Shown one piece after another: positions 18,397 to 27,823 of a stretch of DNA of 64,000 nt. Source of the DNA: Desulfofustis sp. PB-SRB1 (GTDB lineage: Bacteria; Desulfobacterota; Desulfobulbia; Desulfobulbales; Desulfocapsaceae); NCBI GenBank assembly GCA_016722945.1, contig JAEQMT010000010.1, positions 761,765 through 825,764 of the forward strand. Direction: 5' to 3'. The translations under genes were made by a program, and so were the position numbers. The notes under the pieces are model-generated. The model was given only the letters and a program-made list of their open reading frames with translations, ran no database searches and was not told the origin of the DNA. Positions within the stretch are counted from its first letter, which is position 1; every line of letters starts with the position of its first letter.

Positions 18397-19668
18397 ATGT
18401 CATCACACACATTGTTTGAACAAGCATTAGCAGTGGGCAGACCGCCCAACGTGCGGGAATTGTTTCCCCATTCACGTGCCCTGCTGGTCAGCGGCAAGAT
18501 TATCGACCGTGCGTTGCTGGCCAAGGGTAAGGCGATTACCATGGCCGCCAACGGCCGCAGCTATTTCGTGATCCGCGGCGCCCTGCAGGCCGCCCAGCGG
18601 GCTAATGCCGCGCTGATCATCGAGATCGCCAAATCCGAATCAACCTATTGTCCGGTCAACTTTTACAATATCGCCCGGCTGGTCGACGGCGCCTGCAATG
18701 AGCTGGGGATAACCATTCCGGTGGCGGTGCATGCCGATCACTACGGCCTGAAATCAGCGGATGAGGTGGCCGCGGCCAAGATTGAGATTCCCACCCTTTT
18801 TGAAGCGGGCATCACCTCGATTGCCATTGACGCCTCACATATGCCCGATGATCAGAACCTGCTGACCAATATCGAACTGAACCCTTTCGTTCCCGGATGG
18901 GCGGGGCTGGAGACGGAGGTCGGCGAAATAAAGGGTGAGCAGGGATTGTCCACGGTGGATGACGCCTCGTTTCTGATCAAGGGGCTGAATGCCTACGATA
19001 TCTTTCCCGATTGGATCGCACTGAACAACGGAACCGCGCACGGCATTGAGGCTAGTGGTGAAGGAATACAGGTGGAACTCACCGCCGAGATCCATCGCCA
19101 CCTCGAACCCTATAAGGTCTCCGGCGCCCAGCATGGCACCTCGGGCAACAGCTCAGCCAAATTGCGCGAGATAGCCCAAAAAACCCGCACCACCAAGGCC
19201 AATGTTGCCACCGCCCTGCAGATGGTGTCGTGGGGGCTGGAGGTCAACGATGCCGGCAACGCCGCCCAGGGTGAGAATGATGGATTCATCAAGATTGCGG
19301 AAGAAGGAGTAACGTCTGAAATATGGGAGAAGATGGAAGCATTGGCTGAGAAAAACGGCTGGAGCGGCGGCAATTATAAAAAACTCAATCTTCCCATCGA
19401 TAACTGGCTCATGGCGCAGCCACGCCGGATCCGGGAGAGGATGAGCAGGCGGGTGGAGGAATTTGTCTACACCATGCTGGTGTCGGTGTTTAACGCTGCC
19501 GATACCGCTCCGCTTGCCATGGAAATCATTGCCGATGCCGGCTCGTATGATATCGGCGCCAAAGGTACCCGGATAGAAGACCCCAGCCAGTGGACCAGGG
19601 AGCAGATTATCGAGCGGGCCAAAACGCTCACCACCGATAAGGGACCGGAAGGGGATTTTGACGACTAA
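18397..19668 (+). CDS. fba: Class II fructose-bisphosphate aldolase (long form)
   Basis: Zinc-dependent aldolase joining DHAP and glyceraldehyde 3-phosphate in glycolysis or gluconeogenesis. Class II marks are VAVHADHYGLK (zinc His and catalytic Asp), SIAIDASHMPDD, ETEVGEIKGE, LNNGTAHGIE and QHGTSGNS. The last two differ from the usual HGGSGS loop, and at 423 residues the protein is about 100 longer at the C-terminus than the common 310-350-residue enzyme. Sedoheptulose or another ketose bisphosphate as substrate cannot be excluded. A good GGGAGG ribosome site precedes the ATG, and a hairpin terminator follows the gene. Two fructose-bisphosphatase-family genes lie at 42-45 kb. Confidence 0.85.
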   Translation: MSSHTLFEQALAVGRPPNVRELFPHSRALLVSGKIIDRALLAKGKAITMAANGRSYFVIRGALQAAQRANAALIIEIAKSESTYCPVNFYNIARLVDGACNELGITIPVAVHADHYGLKSADEVAAAKIEIPTLFEAGITSIAIDASHMPDDQNLLTNIELNPFVPGWAGLETEVGEIKGEQGLSTVDDASFLIKGLNAYDIFPDWIALNNGTAHGIEASGEGIQVELTAEIHRHLEPYKVSGAQHGTSGNSSAKLREIAQKTRTTKANVATALQMVSWGLEVNDAGNAAQGENDGFIKIAEEGVTSEIWEKMEALAEKNGWSGGNYKKLNLPIDNWLMAQPRRIRERMSRRVEEFVYTMLVSVFNAADTAPLAMEIIADAGSYDIGAKGTRIEDPSQWTREQIIERAKTLTTDKGPEGDFDD

Positions 19669-19686
19669 TCAGCGGCTTTGTACCAT

Positions 19687-19724
19687 GAAAGCCCCTGGAC
19701 TGGCTGGTTCAGGGGCTTTCTGTT
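19687..19724 (+). terminator. Hairpin terminator after fba
   Basis: An 11-bp perfect stem, GAAAGCCCCTG / CAGGGGCTTTC, with a 12-base loop, is followed by TGTT. The lower stem of A-T pairs supplies the T stretch. It begins 18 bases after the aldolase stop and separates it from the epimerase gene. Confidence 0.6.
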
Positions 19725-19756
19725 ATGAGCGATAATTGTTTGCGGCAAGATTGATT

Positions 19757-20767
19757 ATGAAGACTATTCTCATTACCGGTGCCGCCGGTTTCATCGGGGC
19801 TCATCTCACCAATCGCCTCATTTCCATGGGTAATCGTGTCGTCGGATTGGACAATCTCAACGACTATTACGATCCCGGCCTCAAGCGGGCGCGCATGGCC
19901 GCATTATGTGAGGCGGAGCAATTCACCCATGAGAACTTCGATATAGCCCACCGGGAGAAGATTGCGGTGCTGTTCAGCGCCTATAGTTTCGATGTGGTCG
20001 TGAATCTGGCGGCTCAGGCCGGGGTGCGCTATTCCCTGATCAATCCCTACTCCTACGTCGATACCAATCTGGTCGGTTTCACCAATATTCTGGAAGGATG
20101 CCGCCATGGCGGCGTCACCCATCTGGTGTATGCCTCGTCCAGCTCGGTATACGGGGCAAATACCGGAATGCCTTTTTCCGTACACGACAATGTCGACCAT
20201 CCCTTATCGCTCTATGCCGCCTCGAAAAAGGCAAACGAACTGATGGCCCATACCTACAGCCACCTCTATGGGCTGCCCACCACCGGATTGCGCTTTTTTA
20301 CCGTATACGGGCCGTGGGGAAGGCCGGATATGGCCCTGTTTCTGTTCACCAGGGCAATGCTGGCGGGTGAACCCATCGAGGTGTTTAACTACGGCAACAT
20401 GGAGCGCGATTTTACCTATATCGATGATATCGTCGAGGGGGTATGCCGGGTGATCGATACAATACCCACGCCCAATGTCAACTGGCGTGGCGACTGTCCC
20501 GACCCGGCCTCCAGCTCAGCCCCCTACCGACTCTATAACATCGGCAACAACAACAAGGAACAGCTACTGCGCTATATCGAGGTGCTGGAAACATGTCTGG
20601 GCATCACCGCTGAAAAGAAACTGCTGCCCATGCAGCCGGGCGATGTGCCCGCCACCTATGCCGACGTGGATGATCTGGCCCGTGATTTCAATTACCAGCC
20701 CAACACTTCCCTTGAATATGGGGTGGGTAAGTTTGTTGAGTGGTATAAAGAGTATTACCGGGTGTGA
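19757..20767 (+). CDS. NAD-dependent epimerase, probably UDP-glucuronate 4-epimerase
   Basis: Extended short-chain dehydrogenase acting on a nucleotide sugar. Rossmann loop [11 protein letters not shown] at the N-terminus, the serine motif ASSSSVYG, and the catalytic YAASKKANE. The [13 protein letters not shown] segment after the first strand is characteristic of UDP-glucuronate to UDP-galacturonate epimerases used for capsule or LPS sugars, which is why this call is preferred over GalE. The ATG at 19757 starts the Rossmann fold directly; a frame opening at 19736 adds seven residues. Length is 336 residues. No other surface-polysaccharide gene is adjacent. Confidence 0.85.
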   Translation: MKTILITGAAGFIGAHLTNRLISMGNRVVGLDNLNDYYDPGLKRARMAALCEAEQFTHENFDIAHREKIAVLFSAYSFDVVVNLAAQAGVRYSLINPYSYVDTNLVGFTNILEGCRHGGVTHLVYASSSSVYGANTGMPFSVHDNVDHPLSLYAASKKANELMAHTYSHLYGLPTTGLRFFTVYGPWGRPDMALFLFTRAMLAGEPIEVFNYGNMERDFTYIDDIVEGVCRVIDTIPTPNVNWRGDCPDPASSSAPYRLYNIGNNNKEQLLRYIEVLETCLGITAEKKLLPMQPGDVPATYADVDDLARDFNYQPNTSLEYGVGKFVEWYKEYYRV

Positions 20768-20933
20768 TGGCTGTGATTATGTGCAGTGATCAAACTGTGG
20801 AGTCTGATTTTTCCAGACATCTTCGGTCTTCAAACAGGTGCGGTCAGCACCTTCTCGGTGAGGCCGTCAAGCCAGGAATGCGGCCATCCATCTGGGCGCC
20901 CTGACGCTGAAGTGTTGTCTCCATGTGGAAAAA

Positions 20934-21560
20934 TCAGTCCAGAACCTGAAAACAGCCGATCATGCAGGTTGACCCCTCGTCCTGAATGTAGGGGGCCGGG
21001 CGCAGCTCACGCTGCTGCCACCGTTTCTGGGTCTGGAGGTTGGTGAGAACCCGGTGGTAGTCATCTTCCTGCCAGGCCTGTTCACGGACGGTGAAACAGA
21101 TCAGCCCTGATGGTTTGGTAATGCGCACCAGTTCATACAGGCCGGTTGGGCCGACATGGCCGCAGGTAAAGGTGCCGACGCTGATGACCGCATCATAGCG
21201 GTCATCGGCAATATCGAGAGGGCCGGTCATATCTTCATGCAGTAATGTACCGTAGATCTTTTTTTGCTCTGCCCTAGCCAGCATCTCAGTTGAATAGTCA
21301 AGCCCGTCGAGGCGAGTAAATCCTTCGCGGTGAAGGACTTCTCCCACGAGTCCGGTTCCACACCCGGCATCGAGAATAGCCGGCTCCGCCATGGTTAGAT
21401 GCTGCTGCAACACGGTGGCGGCCATAACCGGGGCGACGTATCCCAGTTCATCAATCAGGTCATGATCGTACAATTCGGCCCATTCACCATAGAAGGCCAT
21501 TAGTTCATCCGTGGACGTGGCGGCCAGAACCCGGTCATGTATTTCTTTTCGCTGTACCAT
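20934..21560 (-). CDS. Class I SAM-dependent methyltransferase
   Basis: Soluble methyltransferase of 208 residues. Motif I is ILDAGCGTGLVGEVL, followed by LDGLDYSTEMLARAE and the DAVISVGTFTCGHVG region. The frame is open to 21647, but the first 29 codons are read out of the inverted-repeat element beside it, and an ATG at 21560 preceded by gaaagg is the better start. The substrate is unknown; the closest general resemblance is to the Williams-Beuren WBSCR27-type methyltransferases. It stands alone between the epimerase and the repeat. Confidence 0.75.
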   Translation of the reverse strand: MVQRKEIHDRVLAATSTDELMAFYGEWAELYDHDLIDELGYVAPVMAATVLQQHLTMAEPAILDAGCGTGLVGEVLHREGFTRLDGLDYSTEMLARAEQKKIYGTLLHEDMTGPLDIADDRYDAVISVGTFTCGHVGPTGLYELVRITKPSGLICFTVREQAWQEDDYHRVLTNLQTQKRWQQRELRPAPYIQDEGSTCMIGCFQVLD

Positions 21561-21596
21561 AATTTGCCTTTCATCTTCGGTATCGGTTAGTAGGAT

Positions 21597-21730
21597 TGAT
21601 GCTCTCGTAAAACCCATATTCCCGTCATACCGGAATTGACCCGACATCCATAATTAATTGAAATCACTGGATTCCCGCTTTCGCGGGAATGACGGTAGCA
21701 AGCAAATTCAAGGTTTTTACGAATTCATCA
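21597..21730 (-). repeat. Short inverted-repeat element, copy A
   Basis: About 134 bases, reverse orientation relative to copies B and C. Its ends are imperfect inverted repeats: GATGCTCTCGTAAAACCC on the left and, read on the other strand, GATGAATTCGTAAAAACC on the right. On the - strand its interior matches copy B (61296-61459) almost base for base, including ATTATGGATGTCGGGTCAAT. At the centre the hairpin is short: ATTCCCGC GAAA GCGGGAAT. It lies upstream of the methyltransferase gene. Size, termini and lack of coding suggest a MITE or extragenic palindromic element. Confidence 0.8.
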
Positions 21731-21867
21731 AAAATAGATCTGTGGTTTGTGCTTTGAGGTGATCATAGCTTCATTGCAATAGTGAGGGAACATGGAGAAA
21801 TGACCTTTTCGCCACATATCCGTGGTGTTCAAGACAGATAAGTCTCGGACCCAGGTTGGCCTGCAAG

Positions 21868-22770
21868 TCAGGCTTCCTGAGGGTTTATTATATTGTGACG
21901 GATATGGCTGATATAGTCGGGGCCGATTCCACAGCAACCGCCAATAATTGACGCCCCTTTGTTGATCCATGATTTGACTGCACCAGTGTAGTCCGCGGGT
22001 GATATATCTTCATTGATAGCGGTAGATTTCAAGGCGAGTGTATAGTCATTTCGTATCTCTTGATAGCGGTTGGCGTAGGCGCCATATTGAAAAAAACGGC
22101 GTTGTCGCAATTTTTGATATATATCGATGCCGCGTTCAATATTTTCGATGGTTGAACAGTTTACCAACAGAGCAGTGACACCGTACTCTAATAATTCTTC
22201 CGCAACCTCTTCCAGGCTTTCGCCGCTTCGAAGATTGCCTGCTTCATTTACCGTAAAACTGATCCAGAGAGGAATATCGATTTCAACGGCTAACTGGGCA
22301 ATAATTCTCGCCTCTCTTGCCTGACTCAGGGTTTCACCCAATAAAATATCCGCCTGATGCTTGATTGCATGGTTGATCAGCAGTGTGTACTCCTTCCTCA
22401 GCAGGTCATCATCGGGCACCATATCAGCACGATACGACTCGGACAAAGGAGGCAGTGATGCCGCGATTCGTACCGTGCAATCTGTTTCATCTCGTGCGCT
22501 GCGCGCGATGTTATAGGCACGATCAAGCAAGTGAGGCTGTTCGTCTGATTTATGTGCATGTTTCAAATGATAATGAACGACGGCATACGTGTTTGTGGTT
22601 ATTACCCGAGATCCGGCCGCAATAAATGATTTATGCACATTTTTTACAATCTCCGGGTTGGTGGACAATGCATGTGCTGACCATAATGGGGGATCAATCG
22701 AAGCGCCTTGTGCTTCTAGTTCTCGCCCCATTCCTCCATCCAAAAGTATAATATCGTTTTTTTCTGTCAT
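21868..22770 (-). CDS. Homocysteine S-methyltransferase family protein
   Basis: Zinc-dependent methyl transfer to homocysteine, making methionine from a methylated donor such as S-methylmethionine or betaine. The N-terminal LLDGGMGRELEAQGA and the three zinc cysteines, C205 in VNCST and C279-C280 in GGCCGIGP, match the domain. At 300 residues it is a stand-alone MmuM-like enzyme, not MetH. It lies alone on the - strand after the ParB-like gene, with 111 bases between. The donor cannot be read from the sequence. Confidence 0.85.
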   Translation of the reverse strand: MTEKNDIILLDGGMGRELEAQGASIDPPLWSAHALSTNPEIVKNVHKSFIAAGSRVITTNTYAVVHYHLKHAHKSDEQPHLLDRAYNIARSARDETDCTVRIAASLPPLSESYRADMVPDDDLLRKEYTLLINHAIKHQADILLGETLSQAREARIIAQLAVEIDIPLWISFTVNEAGNLRSGESLEEVAEELLEYGVTALLVNCSTIENIERGIDIYQKLRQRRFFQYGAYANRYQEIRNDYTLALKSTAINEDISPADYTGAVKSWINKGASIIGGCCGIGPDYISHIRHNIINPQEA

Positions 22771-22881
22771 GTCCGAAAGGTAAGTGGACGAGTTACATTG
22801 TGTACCGTTACACCGGCAGTACAGAGCAAGATTATCTTGAAAAAAGTCTCATTCTTCACGGCTCCCATATTAGTTCGTGTA

Positions 22882-23982
22882 CTATTGCTTAACCATTGAC
22901 TCACCCGGCAGCAGGGTCTGTGTGCTGATGATGCCGTTCCACTGGCGGATGGTGCCGTGGATGAACTGGGAAAGCAGCTCCGCATCAGACGACAATAAAT
23001 CACGCATCAACCGGATGCGGACGATCAGATCAATGGCCCCATGCACGCTGTGCACCTCGCGTACCTCATCAAGGGCAAACAATTTTTCCATAATCTTGGT
23101 CTCGTGGCGTCCCTCCACATTGATAAGGATAAAGGCAACTATCTCACGCCGCATTTCGGGGTATTCCTGCTCGCTTCGCTCAGCCATTTTCTCTCTGAAT
23201 TGCTCCATGTTTTTTGGAATAAGCCGGTCAATGCCGATACCGTAATGACGGGATTTGCCGAATTTCCACTGGTGCAGGGAAATGTAGTGGTACAGATCGT
23301 CCACCGTACGGTCAGCAAAGGCCTCGGCAAGCGTGCTGTTGTCGATGATGGTTTTCAGGGGCAGATAGATGGTGCGGTACCAGTCCGCCGAGGCCTGTGC
23401 CGATTCCACCGGTTTGCCCGACTGCTCCGATAAAAAGGCGCGGTGTTCGTCGATCTGTTCAGCCAGGTATCGGTACTGGCCCGGCTCGGTGAGGATGATA
23501 TCGGCGCTGAGATGGTACCGATCCTTAAAATCGACCATTTCCAGGTAGAGACGGTTCTCCAGGGTGTCCTTGGATGGCAGCAGTTCGAGAATGCGTGCCT
23601 TGATCGTAGTGTGGCCAAGCTGGGTAGCGGCGGAGAAGCGATGATGACCGTCGAGGATATAGTAGTGATCCTTGATCTGATAGAGTGAAATAGGGGGAAA
23701 TGATTTCCCCCGCGCCATCTCTTTTCTGATGGAATCCACCCGGTCATCACTATTAAAGCTCTTGGGCTTGAAATGGGCGTCAAAATCGTGATAGCGACCG
23801 ACGCTGCCGACTATCTTCTCCAGGGCAACCTCGGATACGCCGCGCTCGATGGTGGCAAACGCTTCTTCCTCCCGGCGCACCGCGTCGAAATTTGGATTTA
23901 TCGGCGTCTCGTTCGGTGTCGATTTGGTGAAGAGCCCTTTTAGAGCCTCCATCGGATTATATTTCGATGATATGAAAGCCAT
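22882..23982 (-). CDS. ParB-like nuclease-fold protein fused to a C-terminal RAM (Lrp/AsnC ligand) domain
   Basis: 366 residues. Residues about 55-135 form a ParB/sulfiredoxin-like domain with the DGHHRFSAA motif at 111-118, which in relatives binds nucleotide. A middle helical region follows. Residues about 283-360 (IVAFILINVEGRHETKIMEKL, here quoted as AFILINVEGRHETKIM, to TQTLL) look like the RAM ligand-binding domain of Lrp/AsnC regulators, but no helix-turn-helix precedes it. So it is neither a plasmid partition protein nor an Lrp. The start is uncertain: GTG/ATG choices at 23982 (overlapping the phosphoesterase by 26 bases) or an ATG at 23952. It follows the phosphoesterase gene on the same strand. 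Function unknown. Confidence 0.65.
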   Translation of the reverse strand: MAFISSKYNPMEALKGLFTKSTPNETPINPNFDAVRREEEAFATIERGVSEVALEKIVGSVGRYHDFDAHFKPKSFNSDDRVDSIRKEMARGKSFPPISLYQIKDHYYILDGHHRFSAATQLGHTTIKARILELLPSKDTLENRLYLEMVDFKDRYHLSADIILTEPGQYRYLAEQIDEHRAFLSEQSGKPVESAQASADWYRTIYLPLKTIIDNSTLAEAFADRTVDDLYHYISLHQWKFGKSRHYGIGIDRLIPKNMEQFREKMAERSEQEYPEMRREIVAFILINVEGRHETKIMEKLFALDEVREVHSVHGAIDLIVRIRLMRDLLSSDAELLSQFIHGTIRQWNGIISTQTLLPGESMVKQ

Positions 23983-24544
23983 AGGTGTTGATGATAGTGG
24001 TCTGCCCCAGAGCGGTGATCCGCTGGCTTGGGTCGGTGAAGTGACGATGAATATGGCCGTGGATGAAATAGCGGGGGCAATATTGCCTGATCAGCTCTCG
24101 ATAGCAGACAAAACCTTGATGACAGCGGTCTTCGGCATCGTGGATATGGCGCGGCGGGGCATGGGTCAGTACCACATCGAGTTGACGCGTGCGCCAGAGT
24201 TGAAACCATAATCGTCTGATCTGCGCTCTCATCTCCTTTTCCCGATATTGGTACGGGTTACCGTTATACCAGCGCGAGCCGGAGAAGCCCAGAATGCTCA
24301 GCCCGTTGATTGTGATCAGGCGCCGACTCAGGTCAATACAGCCCACCGGAGCGCGGTGGAAACGGATGTCGTGATTACCCAGTACATAGAGCAGGGGGGC
24401 GTCGTAGGTATCGCGCAGAGCGCTCAGATACTCAGGTGGCAGATCGCCGCAGGCAAAGACCAGATCGAATTGATCGTACCGGCGTCTTCCGCGCGGGCCG
24501 ACAAGCTCCGGCGTCACCCGATCGGAGACGCTGAGGATTTTCAT
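23957..24544 (-). CDS. Calcineurin-like metallophosphoesterase
   Basis: 195-residue soluble protein with the two-metal phosphoesterase motifs: SVSD (Asp8), ACGDLP (Asp34), GNHD (Asn57-His58), LTHAPP and HGHIH. The first motif is D-R-V rather than the usual D-x-H, so one ligand of metal 1 appears changed. Such variants occur in small phosphoesterases. It lies between dxs and the ParB-like gene on the - strand and may share their transcript. Substrate unknown. Confidence 0.8.
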   Translation of the reverse strand: MKILSVSDRVTPELVGPRGRRRYDQFDLVFACGDLPPEYLSALRDTYDAPLLYVLGNHDIRFHRAPVGCIDLSRRLITINGLSILGFSGSRWYNGNPYQYREKEMRAQIRRLWFQLWRTRQLDVVLTHAPPRHIHDAEDRCHQGFVCYRELIRQYCPRYFIHGHIHRHFTDPSQRITALGQTTIINTYGFHIIEI

Positions 24545-24597
24545 TACTCACGCTTGGCGTTACCGGTAGCCTTTAGAACTATCGGTAAGTGAAGATA

Positions 24598-26514
24598 CTA
24601 CCCATTGTTGACGAAGATGGTGGCGGCACCGACGATCCCTTCCTGATCAATACCGCTGAGCGACCACAGGGTTGCCTGCGGTCCCTGTTCGATGAAATTG
24701 TCGGGATGGCCGAGAATTCTCGTATGGATGTGGCTAAGCCCGGACTGGCTGAGTAATTCCAGCACCGCGGCGCCGAAACCGCCATGTGCGGCATTATCCT
24801 CGATGGTCATGACCCGGCCGGTGGAGGCCGCCATATCACAGATCAGTTCATGGTCAAGCGGTTTGATGAACCGGGGGTTTATAACAGCAGCGTCAATGCC
24901 TGCTTCTGCCAGTTGCGAGGCGGCGGCAAGGGCCGGATGGACACGGTTGCCCACCGGCAGCAGGACGATATCGGAACCCTTGCGTAAAAGTTCACCTTTG
25001 CCGATGGCAAGATCGGAGAAAGTCTCGCCCAGTTCGACCCCGACCCCGGCGCCGCGGGGATACCGCAGGGCACAAGGGCCGTTGTGGCGGATAGCGGTAT
25101 AGAGCATATCCTGTAATTCTCGTTCATCCTTGGGGGCCATCAGTACAAGGTTGGGAACGATGCGCAGAAACGACATATCGAACACCCCGTGATGAGTGGG
25201 GCCGTCATCGCCCACCACCCCGGCCCGGTCAATGGCCAGGGTGACCGGCAGCTTGGGCAGGCAGACATCATGAATGATCTGGTCGTAGGAGCGTTGGAAA
25301 AACGTAGAATAGATGGCGATGACCGGATGCATCCCCTCTTTGGCGAGCCCGGCACCAAAGGTCACCGCGTGCTGTTCGGCGATACCCACATCGAAAAACC
25401 GTTCCGGAAACCTTCTGGCAAAACCGCGCAACCCGGTTCCATCGGCCATGGCGGCGGAAATGGCGACGACGGTCTGGTTCTCCTCGGCGATGGCGGCAAT
25501 GGCGTCGCCAAAGGCTTGGGTATAGGTAATGGGCTGTTTGTTCCCCTTTTTCTTGACACCGGTGGTACGGTCAAAGGGGCCGATGCCATGAAATGCGTGG
25601 GGCTGTTTTTCCGCCGGCTCGTAGCCTTTGCCCTTCTTGGTCAGGACATGGATCAGAACCGGTCCGTGCTTGGTATCGCGCACCATTTCCAGGGTATCGA
25701 TGAGATCATCGAGTTGATGGCCGGGAATCGGGCCGATATAGTCAAATTTGAGTGCCTCAAAGAGCATACCGGGGGTGAAAAAACTCTTGAAGCTATCCTC
25801 GCTTTTTTTGAGGACGTTGAGAATTTGCTCACCTACATTGGAGAGCTGTCCTAACCGCTCCACCAGATGATCCTTCAGGCGGCGCATGGTTCGACCGGAC
25901 AGCTTACGGCTGAGAAAGCTGCTGAGCGCTCCCACGTTGGGCGAGATGGACATCTCATTATCGTTTAAAACGACGATGAGGTGTTTGTCCAGATGACCCG
26001 CCATATTGAGCGCCTCAAATGCCATGCCGGCGGTCATCGAGCCATCCCCGATTACCGCGATTGCCCGCCCGTCCTGTTTGGTGATGTCTTTGGCAAGCGC
26101 CATGCCCAGGGCGGCCGAGATCGAAGTGGATGAGTGGCCGGTTTCAAAGGCGTCATACTCGCTCTCGGTGATCTTAGGAAATCCACTGATTCCTTTATAT
26201 TGACGAAGGGTATGGAACTGGTCTCGGCGACCGGTGATCAGCTTATGGGCATAGGCCTGGTGCCCCACATCCCAGATCAGCCGATCGAGGGGAGTGGCAA
26301 ATACATAATGCAGAGCCAGGGTCAGCTCGACAACACCGAGACTGGGGCCGAGATGGCCGCCGCTGGTAGCCACCTGATCGATGATAACCTCGCGGATCTC
26401 AGCGGCAAGCTGTTCCAGCTCGGGCACCGAAAGGTCGCGAATATCTTCCGGCGAATTAACCTGGTCAAGGGTGATGATCTTCTGTTTAATTGAGGTATCT
26501 TGCAGTAGCATCAA
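24598..26514 (-). CDS. dxs: 1-deoxy-D-xylulose-5-phosphate synthase
   Basis: Thiamine-diphosphate enzyme joining pyruvate and glyceraldehyde 3-phosphate at the start of the MEP isoprenoid pathway. The cofactor motif runs from GDGSMTAGMAFEALN to NDNEMSIS, and the transketolase-like Pyr domain contains DVGIAEQHAVTFGAGLA. Length of 638 residues is typical. It is third in a - strand series xseB, ispA, dxs, a conserved order in many proteobacteria. It joins ispE at 2.1 kb in supplying IPP and DMAPP. Confidence 0.97.
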   Translation of the reverse strand: MMLLQDTSIKQKIITLDQVNSPEDIRDLSVPELEQLAAEIREVIIDQVATSGGHLGPSLGVVELTLALHYVFATPLDRLIWDVGHQAYAHKLITGRRDQFHTLRQYKGISGFPKITESEYDAFETGHSSTSISAALGMALAKDITKQDGRAIAVIGDGSMTAGMAFEALNMAGHLDKHLIVVLNDNEMSISPNVGALSSFLSRKLSGRTMRRLKDHLVERLGQLSNVGEQILNVLKKSEDSFKSFFTPGMLFEALKFDYIGPIPGHQLDDLIDTLEMVRDTKHGPVLIHVLTKKGKGYEPAEKQPHAFHGIGPFDRTTGVKKKGNKQPITYTQAFGDAIAAIAEENQTVVAISAAMADGTGLRGFARRFPERFFDVGIAEQHAVTFGAGLAKEGMHPVIAIYSTFFQRSYDQIIHDVCLPKLPVTLAIDRAGVVGDDGPTHHGVFDMSFLRIVPNLVLMAPKDERELQDMLYTAIRHNGPCALRYPRGAGVGVELGETFSDLAIGKGELLRKGSDIVLLPVGNRVHPALAAASQLAEAGIDAAVINPRFIKPLDHELICDMAASTGRVMTIEDNAAHGGFGAAVLELLSQSGLSHIHTRILGHPDNFIEQGPQATLWSLSGIDQEGIVGAATIFVNNG

Positions 26515-26592
26515 AGGTTCCCGTGAAAAATTTTAAATTATGTTAAACATATAACCAATATAAGGCCGATGGCCAGCTGGCCGGCGGATATC

Positions 26593-27489
26593 CTAATTCG
26601 TTCTTGTGTAGACGTATTCAGCAATTGAGCGCAGCGGCTCGGCTCGGGCATCGAATTCTTTAAGCTTTGCAATTGCTTTATCCACACTTGTCCGGGCTTT
26701 GTGCCTCGTCTCCTCGATCCCGAAAAATCGGGGGTAGGTTGCTTTGCCCCGTTCATCATCCTTACCGGCGCCTTTACCCAGCTGCTCACTGGTGCTGGTG
26801 GCATCAAGCAGGTCGTCGGTAATCTGAAAGGCCAGACCGAGGTGCGCCCCGTAAGAGCTGAGAGCTCGCTCCTGAACATCCGTCGCCCCGGCGCAAATGG
26901 CTCCGGTGTGAAGGGCGGTTTCGATCAATGCACCGGTTTTGGCGCGATGGATGGTCTGCAGCTGTTCATAAGAGATATCCTCGTTTTCAGCGGAGATATC
27001 CAGTGACTGGCCGCCGACCATGCCAAACGGGCCGGAGGCGTGACCAATTAGTTCGATGATGCGCAGCTGTCGTTTTGGATCGAGGTGGGCATGGGGTCGA
27101 GCCAGCAGTTCAAAACCATAGCTCAACAATCCGTCGCCGGCCAAAATAGCGGCCGCCTCGCCGAACATCTTGTGGCTGGTGGGCTGGCCGCGGCGAAGAT
27201 CGTCATCATCCATGGCCGGCAGATCATCATGGATGAGCGAGTAAGTGTGGATCATCTCCAGGACACAGGCCACCTCAATGGCACTGTCGTACGCCTGGTG
27301 TGGCGCCTTTGCAACGGACTCCGCCGCCGCCAGACATAGCAGTGGTCGGAGCCGTTTGCCGCCTGCAAAGAGGCTGTAGCGCATTGCCGCGACATGTTCA
27401 CCAAACGGCCCGGTTGGGGGCGGCATAAGGATTTCCAGGGCATCGTCGATGCGCTTCCGGTTTGTTGCCAGATATTCTTTAAGATTCAT
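26593..27489 (-). CDS. ispA: Polyprenyl (farnesyl/geranylgeranyl) diphosphate synthase
   Basis: Head-to-tail condensation of IPP with allylic diphosphates. The two aspartate-rich motifs are DDLPAMD (residues 88-94) and DDLLD, with GGKRLRP and the expected helices. Residues just before the first motif (HTYSLIHDD) favour a short-chain product such as farnesyl diphosphate, but this is inference. It overlaps the end of xseB by 11 bases and precedes dxs by 78 bases. Length of 298 residues fits. Confidence 0.94.
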   Translation of the reverse strand: MNLKEYLATNRKRIDDALEILMPPPTGPFGEHVAAMRYSLFAGGKRLRPLLCLAAAESVAKAPHQAYDSAIEVACVLEMIHTYSLIHDDLPAMDDDDLRRGQPTSHKMFGEAAAILAGDGLLSYGFELLARPHAHLDPKRQLRIIELIGHASGPFGMVGGQSLDISAENEDISYEQLQTIHRAKTGALIETALHTGAICAGATDVQERALSSYGAHLGLAFQITDDLLDATSTSEQLGKGAGKDDERGKATYPRFFGIEETRHKARTSVDKAIAKLKEFDARAEPLRSIAEYVYTRTN

Positions 27490-27712
27490 CGCCTGGTTCT
27501 TCGAAGGGCTCGCTCTGCAGCCGGCCGTCTTTTTCCAACAACATCTCTACCTTGGTACGAGCTTCGCTCAGCCTGGCGTTGCAATATTCCGCCAATTTGA
27601 CGCCCTCGTCAAATTTTTTCAGGCTATCTTCCAGGCTTAAATCACCACTTTCCAGTTCTTCTGTTATCTGTTCCAGGCGGGACAATGCTGTTTCAAATGT
27701 TTTTCTGGCCAT
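27479..27712 (-). CDS. xseB: Exodeoxyribonuclease VII small subunit
   Basis: Small helical subunit of the nuclease that trims single-stranded DNA. The family pattern is [32 protein letters not shown] (quoted in part as [18 protein letters not shown]). The ATG at 27712 gives 77 residues, the usual size; a frame open to 27766 adds 18 residues of leader translation. The large subunit xseA is not in the window. First gene of xseB-ispA-dxs. Confidence 0.92.
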   Translation of the reverse strand: MARKTFETALSRLEQITEELESGDLSLEDSLKKFDEGVKLAEYCNARLSEARTKVEMLLEKDGRLQSEPFEEPGDES

Positions 27713-27794
27713 GGAGGTCTTTCTGGATTTGCTGAAAAGATAAGCTGATAACGGGTAGCTCCACAAAAGAAAATCGCCTTATGGCGACTTAAAG

Positions 27795-27823
27795 TATATA
27801 GTATCGACCGCTGCTGTTGGCAA
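27795..27823 (-). promoter_or_regulatory. Candidate promoter of the xseB-ispA-dxs unit
   Basis: On the - strand, TTGCCA (27823-27818), a 17-base spacer and TATATA (27800-27795). The -35 matches five of six positions. The -35 lies inside the palindrome CTGTTG-G-CAACAG and the stem GGCAACAG/CTGTTGCC (27819-27844). A small hairpin, TCGCC TTAT GGCGA (27774-27787), flanked on the - strand by a T-rich run, sits near the predicted start of the transcript and may affect it. Confidence 0.45.

Noticed and set aside
21561-21647. 29 extra N-terminal codons of the methyltransferase
   Set aside because: They come partly from the inverted-repeat element; the ATG at 21560 has a gaaagg site. Kept only as an example of how the repeat can extend frames.
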